64,000 bases of DNA from Nocardia cyriacigeorgica (GTDB taxonomy: Bacteria > Actinomycetota > Actinomycetes > Mycobacteriales > Mycobacteriaceae), in assembly GCF_005863245.1 (NCBI RefSeq), contig NZ_VBUT01000003.1:496001-560000 (forward strand). The letters are read 5' to 3'. Made by a program: the position numbers and the translations under genes. The notes under the pieces were generated by a model. It ran no database searches. It saw nothing but the letters and a program-made list of their open reading frames with translations, and had not been told where the DNA came from. Shown piece by piece: positions 1-9,562 of this stretch (position 1 is its first letter; every line of letters starts with the position of its first letter).

Positions 1-1
1 C

Positions 2-865
2 GAGGTGTGTGACCAGCACGGCGTGGTCGGTGTGCTGGCAAGTGTCGTCGATGACCGCCGTTGCGAACCCGAGCCGGGCATAGCCGGCCGCGATGGGCTG
101 GTCACGGCACTGGCGGCACAGTTGGAGGCGCGGTCGATACCGCTGTGCGGTGCGTGGGCCGTGCAGGCGATCGCGGCCGGGCACGGGTGGTGGAGCGTGC
201 TCGGTGCGGACCGCCGTGGGGTGGTACCCGATCCGGCCGCCTCACCGATCACATTGAGCCACGTGCTCGACGGCAAGCAGATCCGCCGGTCACGATCGGA
301 ACTGATCGCGGCGGTGTCGGTCGACCCCGCGATGCGTGAACGGGTCTGCGCCGAAATGGGTTCGGCGCTCGCGCGAGCCCACCAGCGATTCGCCGACGCG
401 GCCGGCGGCGGCGACCGGATCGGCTACAGCCGGCGGGCGGCGCAATACCTGCTGTGGCAGATCGCGAACGTGGAATCCGGGGTGCGGCTGTCGGCGGCCG
501 AGCTCGCGGAATCGGCTGCGGCGCTGCGGGATAAACACGCGCGCGACGCCATGTTCGCCCTCGCGGGCACCGATCACGCCGGTGCCGCCGAACAACTGTG
601 GGCGATGCTGACGCGCGGCCTGCCCGACACCGACCGCGCCGAAGCCGCCACTTTGCTCGGCTATTGCGCCTACGCCCGCGGTGACGGGCCGTTCGCCGGT
701 ATCGCGTTCGCGGCGGCGCTGGACGCCGACCCCGAACACCCGATGGCAGCGTTGCTCGACGCCGCGCTCACGTCAGGGATGGAGCCGCAGCGGTTGCAGC
801 GGCTGATCACCTGCGGTCGCGAAGCGGCCGTCGATCTCGGCATCGATCTCGGCCAATCATGGTGA
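2..865 (+). CDS. DUF4192 family protein, 5'-truncated by the window edge
   Basis: The reading frame is open from the first bases of the window, so the N-terminus lies outside it; 287 codons are visible. The sequence fits DUF4192, an actinobacterial family of unknown function usually near 350-400 residues, so roughly a quarter is probably missing. A GTG at position 5 could serve as a start but has no upstream context here. The C-terminal half is alanine-rich and helical and resembles a TPR-like fold: the stretch around residues 215-250 (LLGYCAYARGDGP, then AALDADPEHPMAALL) is typical of this family. It converges with galE and leaves about 29 bases between the two stops. The function is unknown. 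Confidence 0.75.
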   Translation, partial: EVCDQHGVVGVLASVVDDRRCEPEPGIAGRDGLVTALAAQLEARSIPLCGAWAVQAIAAGHGWWSVLGADRRGVVPDPAASPITLSHVLDGKQIRRSRSELIAAVSVDPAMRERVCAEMGSALARAHQRFADAAGGGDRIGYSRRAAQYLLWQIANVESGVRLSAAELAESAAALRDKHARDAMFALAGTDHAGAAEQLWAMLTRGLPDTDRAEAATLLGYCAYARGDGPFAGIAFAAALDADPEHPMAALLDAALTSGMEPQRLQRLITCGREAAVDLGIDLGQSW

Positions 866-894
866 TCCGCCGGCGAGTGCGCCCGGGGGCCGGG

Positions 895-1875
895 CTATTT
901 CGCGCTGTGGGCGCGTGGGCCCAGGTCCCGCAGGAAGTTCCAGGCGTCGGTGACGATCTCGTCGAGATCGTTGTGTGCGGGACGCCAGCCGAGCTCGGCG
1001 ACCGCGCGATCGCTGGAGGCGATGAGCACGGCCGGATCGCCCGCGCGCCGCGGCGAATCCTTGGCGGCGATGGGCAGCCCGGTGACCCGCTCACAGGCCG
1101 AGATCACTTCGCGCACCGAGAACCCGGTGCCGCTACCGAGGTTGAACACCCGGTGAGTGCCCGGCTCGGCCGACCGGAGAGCGAGCAGATGGGCGTCGGC
1201 CAGATCGCGGATGTGGATGTAGTCCCTGATGGCGGTGCCGTCGGGGGTGGGCCAGTCGGTGCCGAAGACCGCGATGGATTCACGATGACCGGCCGCGACC
1301 TGCAGTACCAGCGGAATGAGGTGGGTCTCCACCACGCGGTTCTCACCGAGCCCGCCGTAAGCACCCGCGACGTTGAAATACCGCAGGCTGGTGGCCGCGA
1401 GACCGTGCGCGACGGCGTACGAGGTGATGGCATGGTCGATCGCCAGCTTCGAGGCGCCGTAGGGGTTGGTCGGCCGGGTCGGCGCGTCTTCGGTGATCGG
1501 CACCTGTTCGGGCTCGCCGTACACCGCTGCGGTGGAGGAGAACACCAGACGCGGCGTGCCGGTGCGGCGCATAGCCTCCAGCAGCTCCAGCGTTTTCACC
1601 ACATTGCCGTGCCAGTACTTCTCCGGCTGCTGCACCGACTCGCCCACCAGCGACTGGGCCGCGAAATGCAGGACGCCGTCGAATTTTTCGGACGCCAGCA
1701 GGCCGGGCGCGGCCTCGGCGATATCGCCCTCGACGAACCGCGCGTCGCCGGGCACACCGTCGGCGTTACCCGTGGACAGATCGTCGAGGACGACCACCTC
1801 GTGACCGTCCTCGATGAGGACCTGCGCGCACACCCCACCGACATACCCGGCACCGCCGGTGACCAGAAGTTTCAC
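895..1875 (-). CDS. galE: UDP-glucose 4-epimerase
   Basis: Interconverts UDP-glucose and UDP-galactose in the cytosol, feeding galactose and galactan units of the mycolic-acid cell wall. The 326-residue protein is an extended short-chain dehydrogenase. It has the NAD-binding GGAGYVG at residues 7-13, the SST segment near 113-115, and the catalytic YGASK pair Tyr139/Lys143. [10 protein letters not shown] and the C-terminal GWRPAHNDL segment are also typical of GalE. It starts with GTG. The ideR stop lies only three bases upstream, so the two are almost certainly co-transcribed, ideR first; this pairing is seen in other actinobacteria. Length matches the family. Confidence 0.95.
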   Translation of the reverse strand: MKLLVTGGAGYVGGVCAQVLIEDGHEVVVLDDLSTGNADGVPGDARFVEGDIAEAAPGLLASEKFDGVLHFAAQSLVGESVQQPEKYWHGNVVKTLELLEAMRRTGTPRLVFSSTAAVYGEPEQVPITEDAPTRPTNPYGASKLAIDHAITSYAVAHGLAATSLRYFNVAGAYGGLGENRVVETHLIPLVLQVAAGHRESIAVFGTDWPTPDGTAIRDYIHIRDLADAHLLALRSAEPGTHRVFNLGSGTGFSVREVISACERVTGLPIAAKDSPRRAGDPAVLIASSDRAVAELGWRPAHNDLDEIVTDAWNFLRDLGPRAHSAK

Positions 1876-1878
1876 CGG

Positions 1879-2565
1879 TCAGACCAGCTTCACCTGGACG
1901 GCGTGGGCCATTTCGTCCGACAGCTCGAAGCCCTCGTGGCCAGGCACCGTGATGACCACCGAGCCGGGCTTGGTCTCGACGGTCACCCTGGCGTCGGGCA
2001 CCACGCCGGCCTCACGCAGCCGGTTGATGACCTCGGGGTCGGTCTGAATGTGCTCGGCGAGCCTGCGGACCACAACCGCATGCGTCTGGCCGTGCGGCAG
2101 CTCCGAGAGCCGGATCAGGTTCTCGTCGGCCGGCGCGATCGGGGCCACACCCAGCTCGTCCAGACCGGGGATGGGGTTGCCGTACGGGGAGGTGGTGGGG
2201 TGGTTGAGCACCTCGACGAGGCGTCGTTCGACGTCCTCGCTCATCACATGCTCCCAGCGACAGGCCTCGGCGTGCACGTTCTGCCAGTCCAGGCCGATGA
2301 TGTCGACCAGCAGCCGCTCGGCCAGCCGGTGCTTGCGCATCACCGCGACGGCCATGCTGCGGCCCTTGTCGGTGAGCTCGAGATGCCGGTCACCGGCCAC
2401 CAGCAGCAGCCCGTCGCGTTCCATGCGGGCGACCGTCTGGCTGACCGTGGGCCCGCTCTGCTCGAGGCGCTCGGCGATCCGGGCACGCAGGGGCACCACG
2501 CCCTCCTCCTCGAGGTCGTAGATGGTACGGAGGTACATCTCCGTGGTGTCGACCAGATCCTTCAC
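1879..2565 (-). CDS. ideR: Iron-dependent repressor IdeR (DtxR family)
   Basis: Fe(II)-activated dimeric repressor of siderophore and iron-uptake genes and activator of iron-storage genes. The 228-residue protein has an N-terminal winged helix (about residues 5-65), a dimerisation/metal domain (66-140) and a C-terminal SH3-like domain. The DtxR/IdeR metal ligands fall at the classical positions: Met10, Cys102, Glu105 and His106 for the ancillary/primary sites, and His79, Glu83 and His98 for the other. The GTG start is preceded by a GGGGTAACAG stretch. It is the first gene of a two-gene unit with galE and is divergent from acuC. No iron-box sequence was noticed in this window, so its targets probably lie elsewhere. 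Confidence 0.97.
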   Translation of the reverse strand: MKDLVDTTEMYLRTIYDLEEEGVVPLRARIAERLEQSGPTVSQTVARMERDGLLLVAGDRHLELTDKGRSMAVAVMRKHRLAERLLVDIIGLDWQNVHAEACRWEHVMSEDVERRLVEVLNHPTTSPYGNPIPGLDELGVAPIAPADENLIRLSELPHGQTHAVVVRRLAEHIQTDPEVINRLREAGVVPDARVTVETKPGSVVITVPGHEGFELSDEMAHAVQVKLV

Positions 2566-2751
2566 CTGTTACCCCTTCGTCGGCACGAATTCTACCCACG
2601 CGACGTCTCGATTCGCGCACGCCACAGCAGCACGCGTCGCGCGTCGGGAACCCTGTCGGCGCACGGCATACCGCCGTGTTCGCTGATGCTTGTATTTCTA
2701 CTGCATGTGAACGCCGAACGGGGCGCTGCGCTTCCCGCTAGCGTTGCGAGC

Positions 2752-4020
2752 ATGGCCACTGCAGTGCCCGGCGCGCGCCCGGGACCCGCGGACCCGGCGA
2801 CGGTCGTGTGGACCGACCGGTTCCTCGACTACACCTGGACCCCGCAACATCCGATGAAACCGGCCCGGCTGGCGTACACGATGGCGCTGGCCCGCAGCCT
2901 CGGCGTGCTCGAGGGCGTCGAATTGCTCGAGCCCGCCGAGGCGGGCACCTCAGACCTGCTGCGCATCCACACCGCCGAATACATCGACGCCGTCGAGCAC
3001 GCCGTCGCCCCGCCCATGCCGCATGGCGAACCGCCGCTCGCGCCGCCGTTCGGCCTCGGCTCGGCCGACAACCCGGTGTTTCCCGGCATGCACCGGGCGG
3101 CCTCGGTGATCGTCGGCGGCACGCTGGCCGCGGCCCGCGCGATCGCCGAGGGGCGCACCCGCCGCGCGGTGAGCATCGGCGGTGGCATGCATCACGCGAT
3201 GCCGGCGTCGGCGGCCGGGTTCTGCGTCTACAACGATGCGGCGGTGGCCATCTCATGGCTGCTCGACCACGGTTTCGATCGCATCGCCTACCTCGATGTC
3301 GACGTCCACCACGGCGACGGCGTACAGCGCGCGTTCTACGCCGATCCGCGGGTGCTCACCGTCTCGATCCACCAGCATCCGGCGACGTTGTGGCCCAACA
3401 CCGGCTGGCCCGAGGAGAACGGCAGTGGGGCGGGCACGGGCACGTCGATCAACCTGCCGGTGCTGCCCGGCACCCGGGACGCGCAGTGGTTGCGTGGATT
3501 TCATGCGGTGGTGCCAGGAGCGGTCGCGGCGTTCCGGCCGCAGATCGTGGTCAGTCAGTGCGGGGTGGACAGCCACCGCGAAGATCCCCTCGCCGACCTG
3601 GAGCTGAGCGTAGACGGTCAGCGCGCGGCGTTCCTGGCCATGCGCGAGCTGGCCGATCGTTACGCCGAAGGTCGCTGGCTTGTGGTGGGTGGCGGCGGAT
3701 ACGGGCTGGTCCGGGTGGTGCCGCGGGCCTGGACTCATCTGCTCGCCGCCGCGCTGGACCGCGACCTCGCACCCGAGACCGGCATACCGCAGGACTGGAT
3801 CGATCTGGTGCAGGCTGCCGCACCACGGGTCGATCCACCGCGCACGATGAGCGACGGCGCCGATGTGTCGTTCCAGCGCTGGGACGGCCCGGGCGGGACC
3901 GCCGAAACCGGTGATGCGCGGGTGGACCGAGCGCAGCGCGCCATCGACACCGCCGTGCTGGCCACCCGTCGTGCGTGCTTCGGCCCGCTCGGCCTCGACC
4001 CGGAGGATCCCCGTGACTGA
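2752..4020 (+). CDS. acuC: AcuC-type protein lysine deacetylase (class I HDAC fold)
   Basis: Zinc-dependent lysine deacetylase related to AcuC, which reactivates acetylated acyl-CoA synthetases. The 422-residue protein, read from the ATG at 2752, has every catalytic element of class I histone deacetylases: the His147-His148 pair in GGGMHH, DVDVHHGDG with Asp184 and His186, zinc ligand Asp273 in GVDSH, and Tyr317 in GGGGYG. The open frame continues far upstream across ideR and galE on the other strand, but similarity to the family begins near VVWTDR, so the start is in the 2752-2810 region and no strong ribosome site settles it. The stop overlaps the following acetyltransferase by 8 bases, which makes an acetylation/deacetylation pair. 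Confidence 0.9.
   Translation: MATAVPGARPGPADPATVVWTDRFLDYTWTPQHPMKPARLAYTMALARSLGVLEGVELLEPAEAGTSDLLRIHTAEYIDAVEHAVAPPMPHGEPPLAPPFGLGSADNPVFPGMHRAASVIVGGTLAAARAIAEGRTRRAVSIGGGMHHAMPASAAGFCVYNDAAVAISWLLDHGFDRIAYLDVDVHHGDGVQRAFYADPRVLTVSIHQHPATLWPNTGWPEENGSGAGTGTSINLPVLPGTRDAQWLRGFHAVVPGAVAAFRPQIVVSQCGVDSHREDPLADLELSVDGQRAAFLAMRELADRYAEGRWLVVGGGGYGLVRVVPRAWTHLLAAALDRDLAPETGIPQDWIDLVQAAAPRVDPPRTMSDGADVSFQRWDGPGGTAETGDARVDRAQRAIDTAVLATRRACFGPLGLDPEDPRD
4002..4006 (+). promoter_or_regulatory. Ribosome binding site that fixes the PatA-like start
   Basis: GGAGG, six bases upstream of the GTG at 4013. It lies inside the last codons of acuC and is the main reason for choosing this start rather than an upstream in-frame codon. 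It implies coupled translation of the two genes. Confidence 0.7.
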
Positions 4021-6688
4021 GATCGACACCCCGGACACCCCCGCGGTGCCGCCACCACCGCCCCAGCACTGGTTCGCCGATGTGCTGGCTTCCGACGGCG
4101 GTGTGGTGCGGCTGCGCCCGATCACACCCGACGATGCCGAACGATTGCAGCAGTTTCACGCCGCGCTATCGGATCGCACCAGGTACCTGCGCTACTTCGG
4201 GCCCTATCCGCGGATCTCACCGAAGGATCTGTACCGCTCCACCCATGTCGATCATCACAATCGGGTCGGGCTGGTGGCGGAGCTGGGCGAGTCGATCATC
4301 GCCGTCGGGCGCTACGAACTGCTCGACCGCACCGGCCCGCGCGCCGCGGAGGTCGCGTTCGTGGTCGCCGATGGGCATCAGGGCCGCGGTCTCGGATCGA
4401 TTCTGCTCGAGCATCTGGCCGGCGCGGCCGCCGAGAACGAGATCGAGACCTTCGTCGCCGAGGTGCTGGCCGAGAACACGGTGATGGTGACGGTGTTCCG
4501 GGAAGCCGGCTATCAGGTCGAGCGCAGCAGGGACGGTTCGGTGCTGCACCTGGAATTCGCCATCGACCCGACCGAGGCGCTGCTGTCGGTACGCGATGCG
4601 CGCGAACGCGCTTCGGAGGCCCGCAGTGTGGGCAACCTGCTGACACCGCGCTCCATCGCCGTCATCGGTGCCACGCCGAGTGCCGGCCGCGTCGGTGGCG
4701 CGGTACTGGCCAACCTGCTTTCGGGAGCGTTTCAGGGCCCGGTGTTCCCGGTGAATCCGGCCCGTCGTTCGGTGCGGGGCGTGCGCGCCTACGCGACCGT
4801 GCGCGACATCCCCGATGAAGTGGATCTTGCGGTGGTGGCGGTGCCCGCCGAATCCATCGGATCGGTGCTCGACGACTGTATGGCCAAGGGCGTCAAGGGT
4901 TTGGTGGTGCTCACCGCCGGTTTCGGCGAGACCGGCGAGGCGGGTCTGGAGGCCGAGCGCGCCCTGGTCGCGGCAGCTCGCGGCCACGGTATGCGGGTGG
5001 TGGGGCCGAGCGCGCTCGGCATCGCCAATACCGATCCCGCGATCGCGCTCAATGCCACGCTTGCGCCGGTGCTGCCCGGGCGCGGGCGGATCGGATTCTT
5101 CTGTCAGTCCGGGCCGTTGGGTGCGGCGATCCTCGGTGAGGCGGCGGCTCGTAATCTCGGGCTGTCCACGTTCGTGTCGGCGGGCAACCGTGCCGACGTG
5201 TCCGGCAACGACCTGTTGCAGTACTGGGACACCGATCCCGACACCGATGTGGTGTTGCTGTATCTGGAGAGTTTCGGTAATCCGCGCAAGTTCTCCCGGA
5301 TCGCACGGCGGGTGGCGCGGACCAAACCGATCGTCGCGGTCAGCAGCGGCCGGTTGGCCGCACGCGCCCAGCCCGCCGGCGACATGGACCGCTCGATCGT
5401 GCGGGATCTGTTCGCGCAGGCAGGAATTGTGCAGGTCGACTCGATTTCGGAACTGTTCGACTGCGCGGCGCTGCTCGGCTACCAACCGCTACCCGCGGGC
5501 TCCCGGCTGGCGGTGATCGGCAACAGTGCGGCGCTGGGATGGCTGGCCGTGGACGCTGCCCGCGGTGAGGGCCTGGTGGTCGGCGAACCGGTGGACCTGG
5601 GCCCGCAGGCCACCCCCGGCGACTATTTCGACGCGGTGCTCGCCCAATTGCGTTCCGATGACGTCGATTCGGTGATCGTGGTCTTCGCCCCGCCGGTGCC
5701 GTTGCCGACCGGTGAGTTCGCGGCCGCGATCCGGTCCGCGTCGGAGGCGGTGCCGGAGGCAGCCAAACCGATCCTGACCACGTTCATTGCCGAGCAGGGT
5801 ATTCCGAACCTGCTGGCGGTGCGTGGCGCCGGTGCCTCCGCGGTGCGGGGATCCATTCCGTCGTATCCGGATCCCGAGCGGGCCGCGCGGGCGCTGGCAC
5901 GGGTTCGGCGCTATGCGGAATGGCGTGATCGCCCGCAGTCGGCGGTTGTGCGGCCCGACGGCATCGACAGTGTGCGCGCCACCGGGTTGGTCGCGGGGTG
6001 GATGGCCGAGTCCGGCGGCCGCCGCCTGACCGACCTGGAGACGGTGGCATTGCTGGAGTGCTACGGGATTTCGGTGGTCGAGTTCCGCGAGGTGCGCGAT
6101 GCCGATGCCGCGGTGGCGGCGGCGGAGGAACTCGGCTACCCGGTGGCCGCCAAGGCCACCAGCGACGCTTGGAGGCGGCGGCCCGACTTGAGTGGGGTAC
6201 GCCTGGACCTGTGGCGCCCGGACGCGGTGCGACAGGCCTACACCGATCTCGTCGCGCTCAGCGGGGAACCGGCTCTGCACATCCAGAAGATGGCGACCAA
6301 AGGTGTGGGTTGTGTGCTGCGGGTGCAGGATGATCCGTCGTTCGGTTCGGTGATCGAGTTCGGCTTGTCGGGGCTGATCATCGAAATGCTGGGCGACCGC
6401 GCCTATCGCGCGCTGCCATTGTCACCGGACGAGGCCGCGGCGCTGATCGATGCGCCGCGTGCGGCCCCGCTGCTGTCGGGCACGCCGGCCAGCCCACGGG
6501 TGGACAAGGCGGCGCTGGTCGAGCTGGCCCAACGCATTTCAGCGCTGTTCGATGATCTGCCGGAAATGCGGGAGCTGTCCTTCGATCCGGTGCTCGCGTC
6601 ACCGACATCTGCCGAAATCCTCTACGCGCGAGCCCGAATCGGTCCCCAGCCCAGCCGTTTCGATACCGGCCCGCGCAGACTCGGATGA
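4013..6688 (+). CDS. PatA-type protein acetyltransferase (N-terminal GNAT plus acyl-CoA ligase-like domains)
   Basis: An 891-residue protein. An N-terminal GNAT domain (about 20-190; acetyl-CoA motif HQGRGLGS near 120) is followed by an NDP-forming acyl-CoA ligase-like body: CoA-binding Rossmann domain from about 205 (SIAVIGAT), ligase core, and ATP-grasp region from about 660. In classical Pat of enterobacteria the GNAT is C-terminal; GNAT-first order is the one described for PatA of Streptomyces lividans. The ligase phosphohistidine motif (SHTG in active enzymes) is not found. The corresponding stretch reads GRLAARAQPAGDMD, so the ligase domain is probably regulatory. It overlaps acuC and probably acetylates acyl-CoA synthetases that AcuC reactivates; substrates are inferred. 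It could also be labelled a bifunctional GNAT/acetate-CoA ligase. Confidence 0.88.
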   Translation: MTEIDTPDTPAVPPPPPQHWFADVLASDGGVVRLRPITPDDAERLQQFHAALSDRTRYLRYFGPYPRISPKDLYRSTHVDHHNRVGLVAELGESIIAVGRYELLDRTGPRAAEVAFVVADGHQGRGLGSILLEHLAGAAAENEIETFVAEVLAENTVMVTVFREAGYQVERSRDGSVLHLEFAIDPTEALLSVRDARERASEARSVGNLLTPRSIAVIGATPSAGRVGGAVLANLLSGAFQGPVFPVNPARRSVRGVRAYATVRDIPDEVDLAVVAVPAESIGSVLDDCMAKGVKGLVVLTAGFGETGEAGLEAERALVAAARGHGMRVVGPSALGIANTDPAIALNATLAPVLPGRGRIGFFCQSGPLGAAILGEAAARNLGLSTFVSAGNRADVSGNDLLQYWDTDPDTDVVLLYLESFGNPRKFSRIARRVARTKPIVAVSSGRLAARAQPAGDMDRSIVRDLFAQAGIVQVDSISELFDCAALLGYQPLPAGSRLAVIGNSAALGWLAVDAARGEGLVVGEPVDLGPQATPGDYFDAVLAQLRSDDVDSVIVVFAPPVPLPTGEFAAAIRSASEAVPEAAKPILTTFIAEQGIPNLLAVRGAGASAVRGSIPSYPDPERAARALARVRRYAEWRDRPQSAVVRPDGIDSVRATGLVAGWMAESGGRRLTDLETVALLECYGISVVEFREVRDADAAVAAAEELGYPVAAKATSDAWRRRPDLSGVRLDLWRPDAVRQAYTDLVALSGEPALHIQKMATKGVGCVLRVQDDPSFGSVIEFGLSGLIIEMLGDRAYRALPLSPDEAAALIDAPRAAPLLSGTPASPRVDKAALVELAQRISALFDDLPEMRELSFDPVLASPTSAEILYARARIGPQPSRFDTGPRRLG

Positions 6689-6701
6689 ATCACACACGTT
6701 T

Positions 6702-6785
6702 ACGCCGACCGGCTCGCACGCTCCGGAGGGGGCGGGTACGTGCGGACACCGGTCGGCGTCGGGAAGGTGACCGCGCACGGTCACC
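6702..6785. terminator. Hairpins between convergent patA-like gene and sigB
   Basis: Two inverted repeats fill the gap between the converging genes. An 11-bp perfect stem pairs 6702-6712 with 6749-6759 around a 36-base loop. A compact 8-bp stem (GGTGACCG, 6766-6773) pairs with 6778-6785 around four bases. Neither has a clear U tract, as is common for high-GC actinobacteria. They are likely a bidirectional terminator. Confidence 0.55.
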
Positions 6786-6823
6786 GAGTGTGGCTCGTGC
6801 CGGGGACGCCGGCACGCTGCGGA

Positions 6824-7792
6824 TCAGCTGGCGTAGGCGCGCAGCCTGTCGGCGCGTTCGCCCTTGCGCAGCTTGGACATCACTTCGCGCTCGATCTGGC
6901 GGACCCGCTCACGGGACAGGCCGAACAGCTTGCCGATCTGGTCGAGGGTGCGCGGCTGGCCGTCGTCGAGGCCGAAACGCAACCGGATCACCTGCTGTTC
7001 GCGCTCGTCCAGCGTGGCGAGCACGCTGCGGACGTCGTGGTGCAGCAGACCGGCGATGACGGCGCTTTCGGCGGAGGTGGCTTCGGAATCCTCGATGAAA
7101 TCACCCAGCGGGGCTTCCTCGTCGTTGCCGACCGGCATGTCCAGGCTCACCGGATCGCGGCTGTGGTCGAGCAGATCGGCGATCTTCTCCACCGGGATGC
7201 CCGATTCGTTGGCCAGTTCGTCGTCGGTGGCCTCGCGGCCGAGCTGCTGGTGCAGTTCACGCTTGATCCTGGCCAGCTTGTTGACCTGCTCGACGAGGTG
7301 GACGGGAAGCCGGATAGTGCGGCTCTGATCGGCCATGCCGCGGGTGATGGCCTGACGGATCCACCAGGTGGCGTAGGTGGAGAACTTGAAGCCCTTGGCG
7401 TAGTCGAACTTCTCCATCGCGCGGATAAGGCCGAGGTTGCCTTCCTGGATGAGGTCCAGCAGCGGCATCCCGCGCCCGGTGTAGCGCTTGGCGAGGGACA
7501 CGACCAGACGCAGGTTGGCTTCCAGCAGATGCGAGCGGGCGGCCTGGCCTTCGCGGACGATGACGGCCAGATCGCGCTTGCGGGCGGCCGACAATCGCTT
7601 GCCGGTCTCCAGCAGGTGCTGGGCATAGAGGCCCGCCTCGATGCGCTTGGCCAGCTCGACCTCGTCGGCCGCCGTGAGCAGCGCCGTACGGCCGATCCCG
7701 TTCAGGTACACACGTACCAGGTCGGCGGCGGGGCTCTGGGCGTCGAGGTCCGAATCGCTGGCGCGCACTCGAGTGGTGGCGGGGCTTGTCAT
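6824..7792 (-). CDS. sigB: Principal-like stress sigma factor SigB
   Basis: A 322-residue group 2 sigma-70 factor. Region 1.2 is near the N-terminus (VRVYLNGIG), region 2 contains [21 protein letters not shown] and the WWIRQAI promoter-melting segment, and region 4 has [20 protein letters not shown]. It lacks the long basic/acidic N-terminal extension of the SigA in this window, and its position beside ideR matches mycobacterial sigB. The ATG at 7792 has an AGGAGG ribosome site (7799-7804 on this strand). In mycobacteria sigB is switched on by ECF factors under envelope and oxidative stress; the promoter listed just upstream suggests the same here. Confidence 0.95.
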   Translation of the reverse strand: MTSPATTRVRASDSDLDAQSPAADLVRVYLNGIGRTALLTAADEVELAKRIEAGLYAQHLLETGKRLSAARKRDLAVIVREGQAARSHLLEANLRLVVSLAKRYTGRGMPLLDLIQEGNLGLIRAMEKFDYAKGFKFSTYATWWIRQAITRGMADQSRTIRLPVHLVEQVNKLARIKRELHQQLGREATDDELANESGIPVEKIADLLDHSRDPVSLDMPVGNDEEAPLGDFIEDSEATSAESAVIAGLLHHDVRSVLATLDEREQQVIRLRFGLDDGQPRTLDQIGKLFGLSRERVRQIEREVMSKLRKGERADRLRAYAS

Positions 7793-7825
7793 GACTTGCC
7801 TCCTGTCGGTGGTGTCTCACTCCGA

Positions 7826-7854
7826 TCAACGGACCCGACATAGGGAAAGTTCCC
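7826..7854 (-). promoter_or_regulatory. SigE/SigH-type promoter of sigB
   Basis: On the minus strand GGGAACT (from 7854) is followed after 17 bases by a GTT at 7830-7828, inside CGTTGA. This matches the GGAAC-N16/17-GTT pattern known for SigH/SigE promoters in mycobacteria, where sigB is a recorded target. It lies about 35 bases upstream of the sigB start codon. The family assignment is by pattern only. Confidence 0.65.
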
Positions 7855-7976
7855 TGACCGGGCGCGGGTAAACCGGTTCTGAACTGCGGTTTTCGCCACG
7901 TTCGGCTGAGAAGTTCCTGAGAACACCGCGCGAGGGGAACGGCCCTGTCCTGCCTCGGCCGATCCTGGCGTCCTCG

Positions 7977-9497
7977 CTATCCGGGAACGATCAGTCCGTG
8001 GCGTACCAATCCGGCCACCACTCCCAGTGCCTCTGCCGCGAACTCGGGCGTGACGGTGTCGGATCCGTGAGCGATGGCGAGCAGTTCGATCAGTTCGTGC
8101 AACGGCAGACCGTCCGGTCGCATTCCCGCTACCAGGGAGATCGTGGTCTCGTCAACCTCATGCTGCCAGCGGGGTCCGTCGCCGCGATGCAGCCGCGCCA
8201 CCCGCTGCTCCCAGCCCTGTGGCCCGGGCAGATACACCCGTTCGAGCGCGGTCGCTGGATCGACCCGGAAGCGCGCCGACCAGGCCAGATCATTGTCGGC
8301 GGCCACGGCGCGCAGCCAGGCCGACCGTTCGAAGTAGCGGGTCGCTTCCTCGCCGAGTGGGTCGTCGAAGCCGTGGGTGAGGTCCTCGGCGAGCAGCTCG
8401 GTGGGGCCGTCGATGGCACGCAGGTAGACGAACCCGAATCCGATGCCCTCGACATCGGCGGCGGAAAAAGCCTCCAGCCACTGTTCGGCGCGCTGCTGGG
8501 CGTGCTGATCGCGCGGGTCGAGGCCCGCATCGCGCAGCCAGGTACCCACGTAGAGGGCGGGATCGGCGACGTCGCGCTGCACCACCCAGGCGTCGACCCC
8601 GTGTTCGGGCAGCCAGGAGGAGACCCGCTGGCGCCAGTCCTCGCCGTCGACGTGCACCCAGGCCGCCAGCATCGCCGCCGTGCCGCCCGGCGCGAGCAAC
8701 CGCGGCGCCTGGGAGATCACCAGTTCGCTGGCGCCGTCGAGGGCGAGACCGGAATCACGGTAGGTGTGCTCCACGCGGGCGGGACCGACCACGAACGGGG
8801 GATTGGCCACCACCTGGTCGAATCGCCGCCCGGCCACCGGCTCGAACCACGAGCCCTCCAGCAGCTCCACGGCCAGTTCGTTGAGCGCGGCGGTGGCCTC
8901 GGCCAGCCACAGCGCCCGCCGGTTGACGTCGGTGGCGGTGACGCGGCCCGCATAGGACGCGGCGTGCACGGCCTGCACACCGCAGCCGGTGCCCAGATCG
9001 AGCACCGAGCCCACCGGTTCGGTCGGCGTGGCCCGAAGCAGCGACAGCGAGGCATGGCCGACACCGAGGACGTGGTCGGCGGTGAGCGTTCGCCTGCGCA
9101 TCGAATCGTCCAGATCGGACAGGATCCAGCGCGTACCCGCACCGGTGTCGAGCGGACGCAGGTCCAGCGCCGCACGCACCTGATCGCCGTCGCGTTCCAG
9201 CAGACCCGCCGCCACCGCCTGGTCGAGCTCGACCGGCGCCAGCGCGGCCCCGACCTCGGCCTCCGGCAGCGCGTCGCCGAGCAGCAGTAGCCGGATCAGC
9301 GTGCCGAGTTCACCCGCGGCCCGAGCGGCCCGGCGCACCGGCACCGGTTCGGAGCGGCCGAGTGCGGCGTGCGCGTCGGCGCCGAGAGCCTCCAGCAAGG
9401 TGTCGGCGTCGTAGCCGACCCGGATCAGCGCGGTGCGCAGGGCCGGGCACAGGGCGGTCAGCAGCGATCCCGTGGTAGTCGAACGATTCGTAGGCAC
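7977..9497 (-). CDS. Class I SAM-dependent methyltransferase with NPPF motif
   Basis: A 506-residue protein. A helical N-terminal domain (about 1-150, winged-helix-like) precedes a Rossmann methyltransferase domain with the SAM-binding LDLGTGCG at 166-173 and NPPF at 232-235, the signature of N-methyltransferases acting on planar nitrogen in rRNA bases, DNA adenine or glutamine (RsmC/PrmC type). The last 170 residues form a separate actinobacterial C-terminal domain. GTG start. The substrate cannot be told; an rRNA or release-factor-like target is a reasonable guess. It stands alone, upstream of sigB on the same strand, with 184 bases between. Confidence 0.8.
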   Translation of the reverse strand: MPTNRSTTTGSLLTALCPALRTALIRVGYDADTLLEALGADAHAALGRSEPVPVRRAARAAGELGTLIRLLLLGDALPEAEVGAALAPVELDQAVAAGLLERDGDQVRAALDLRPLDTGAGTRWILSDLDDSMRRRTLTADHVLGVGHASLSLLRATPTEPVGSVLDLGTGCGVQAVHAASYAGRVTATDVNRRALWLAEATAALNELAVELLEGSWFEPVAGRRFDQVVANPPFVVGPARVEHTYRDSGLALDGASELVISQAPRLLAPGGTAAMLAAWVHVDGEDWRQRVSSWLPEHGVDAWVVQRDVADPALYVGTWLRDAGLDPRDQHAQQRAEQWLEAFSAADVEGIGFGFVYLRAIDGPTELLAEDLTHGFDDPLGEEATRYFERSAWLRAVAADNDLAWSARFRVDPATALERVYLPGPQGWEQRVARLHRGDGPRWQHEVDETTISLVAGMRPDGLPLHELIELLAIAHGSDTVTPEFAAEALGVVAGLVRHGLIVPG

Positions 9498-9562
9498 ATC
9501 GGTACTCTGCCACCGCCTCCCGCCGTGGCCGCCGTCACTGCCCGCGAGAACGGGTGTCCGGC

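Noticed and set aside
859..2751. Long open frame on the plus strand across galE and ideR, in frame with acuC
   Set aside because: It is antisense to two well-supported genes and its translation has no domain features. It is the usual result of high third-position GC. The acuC gene proper begins near 2752.
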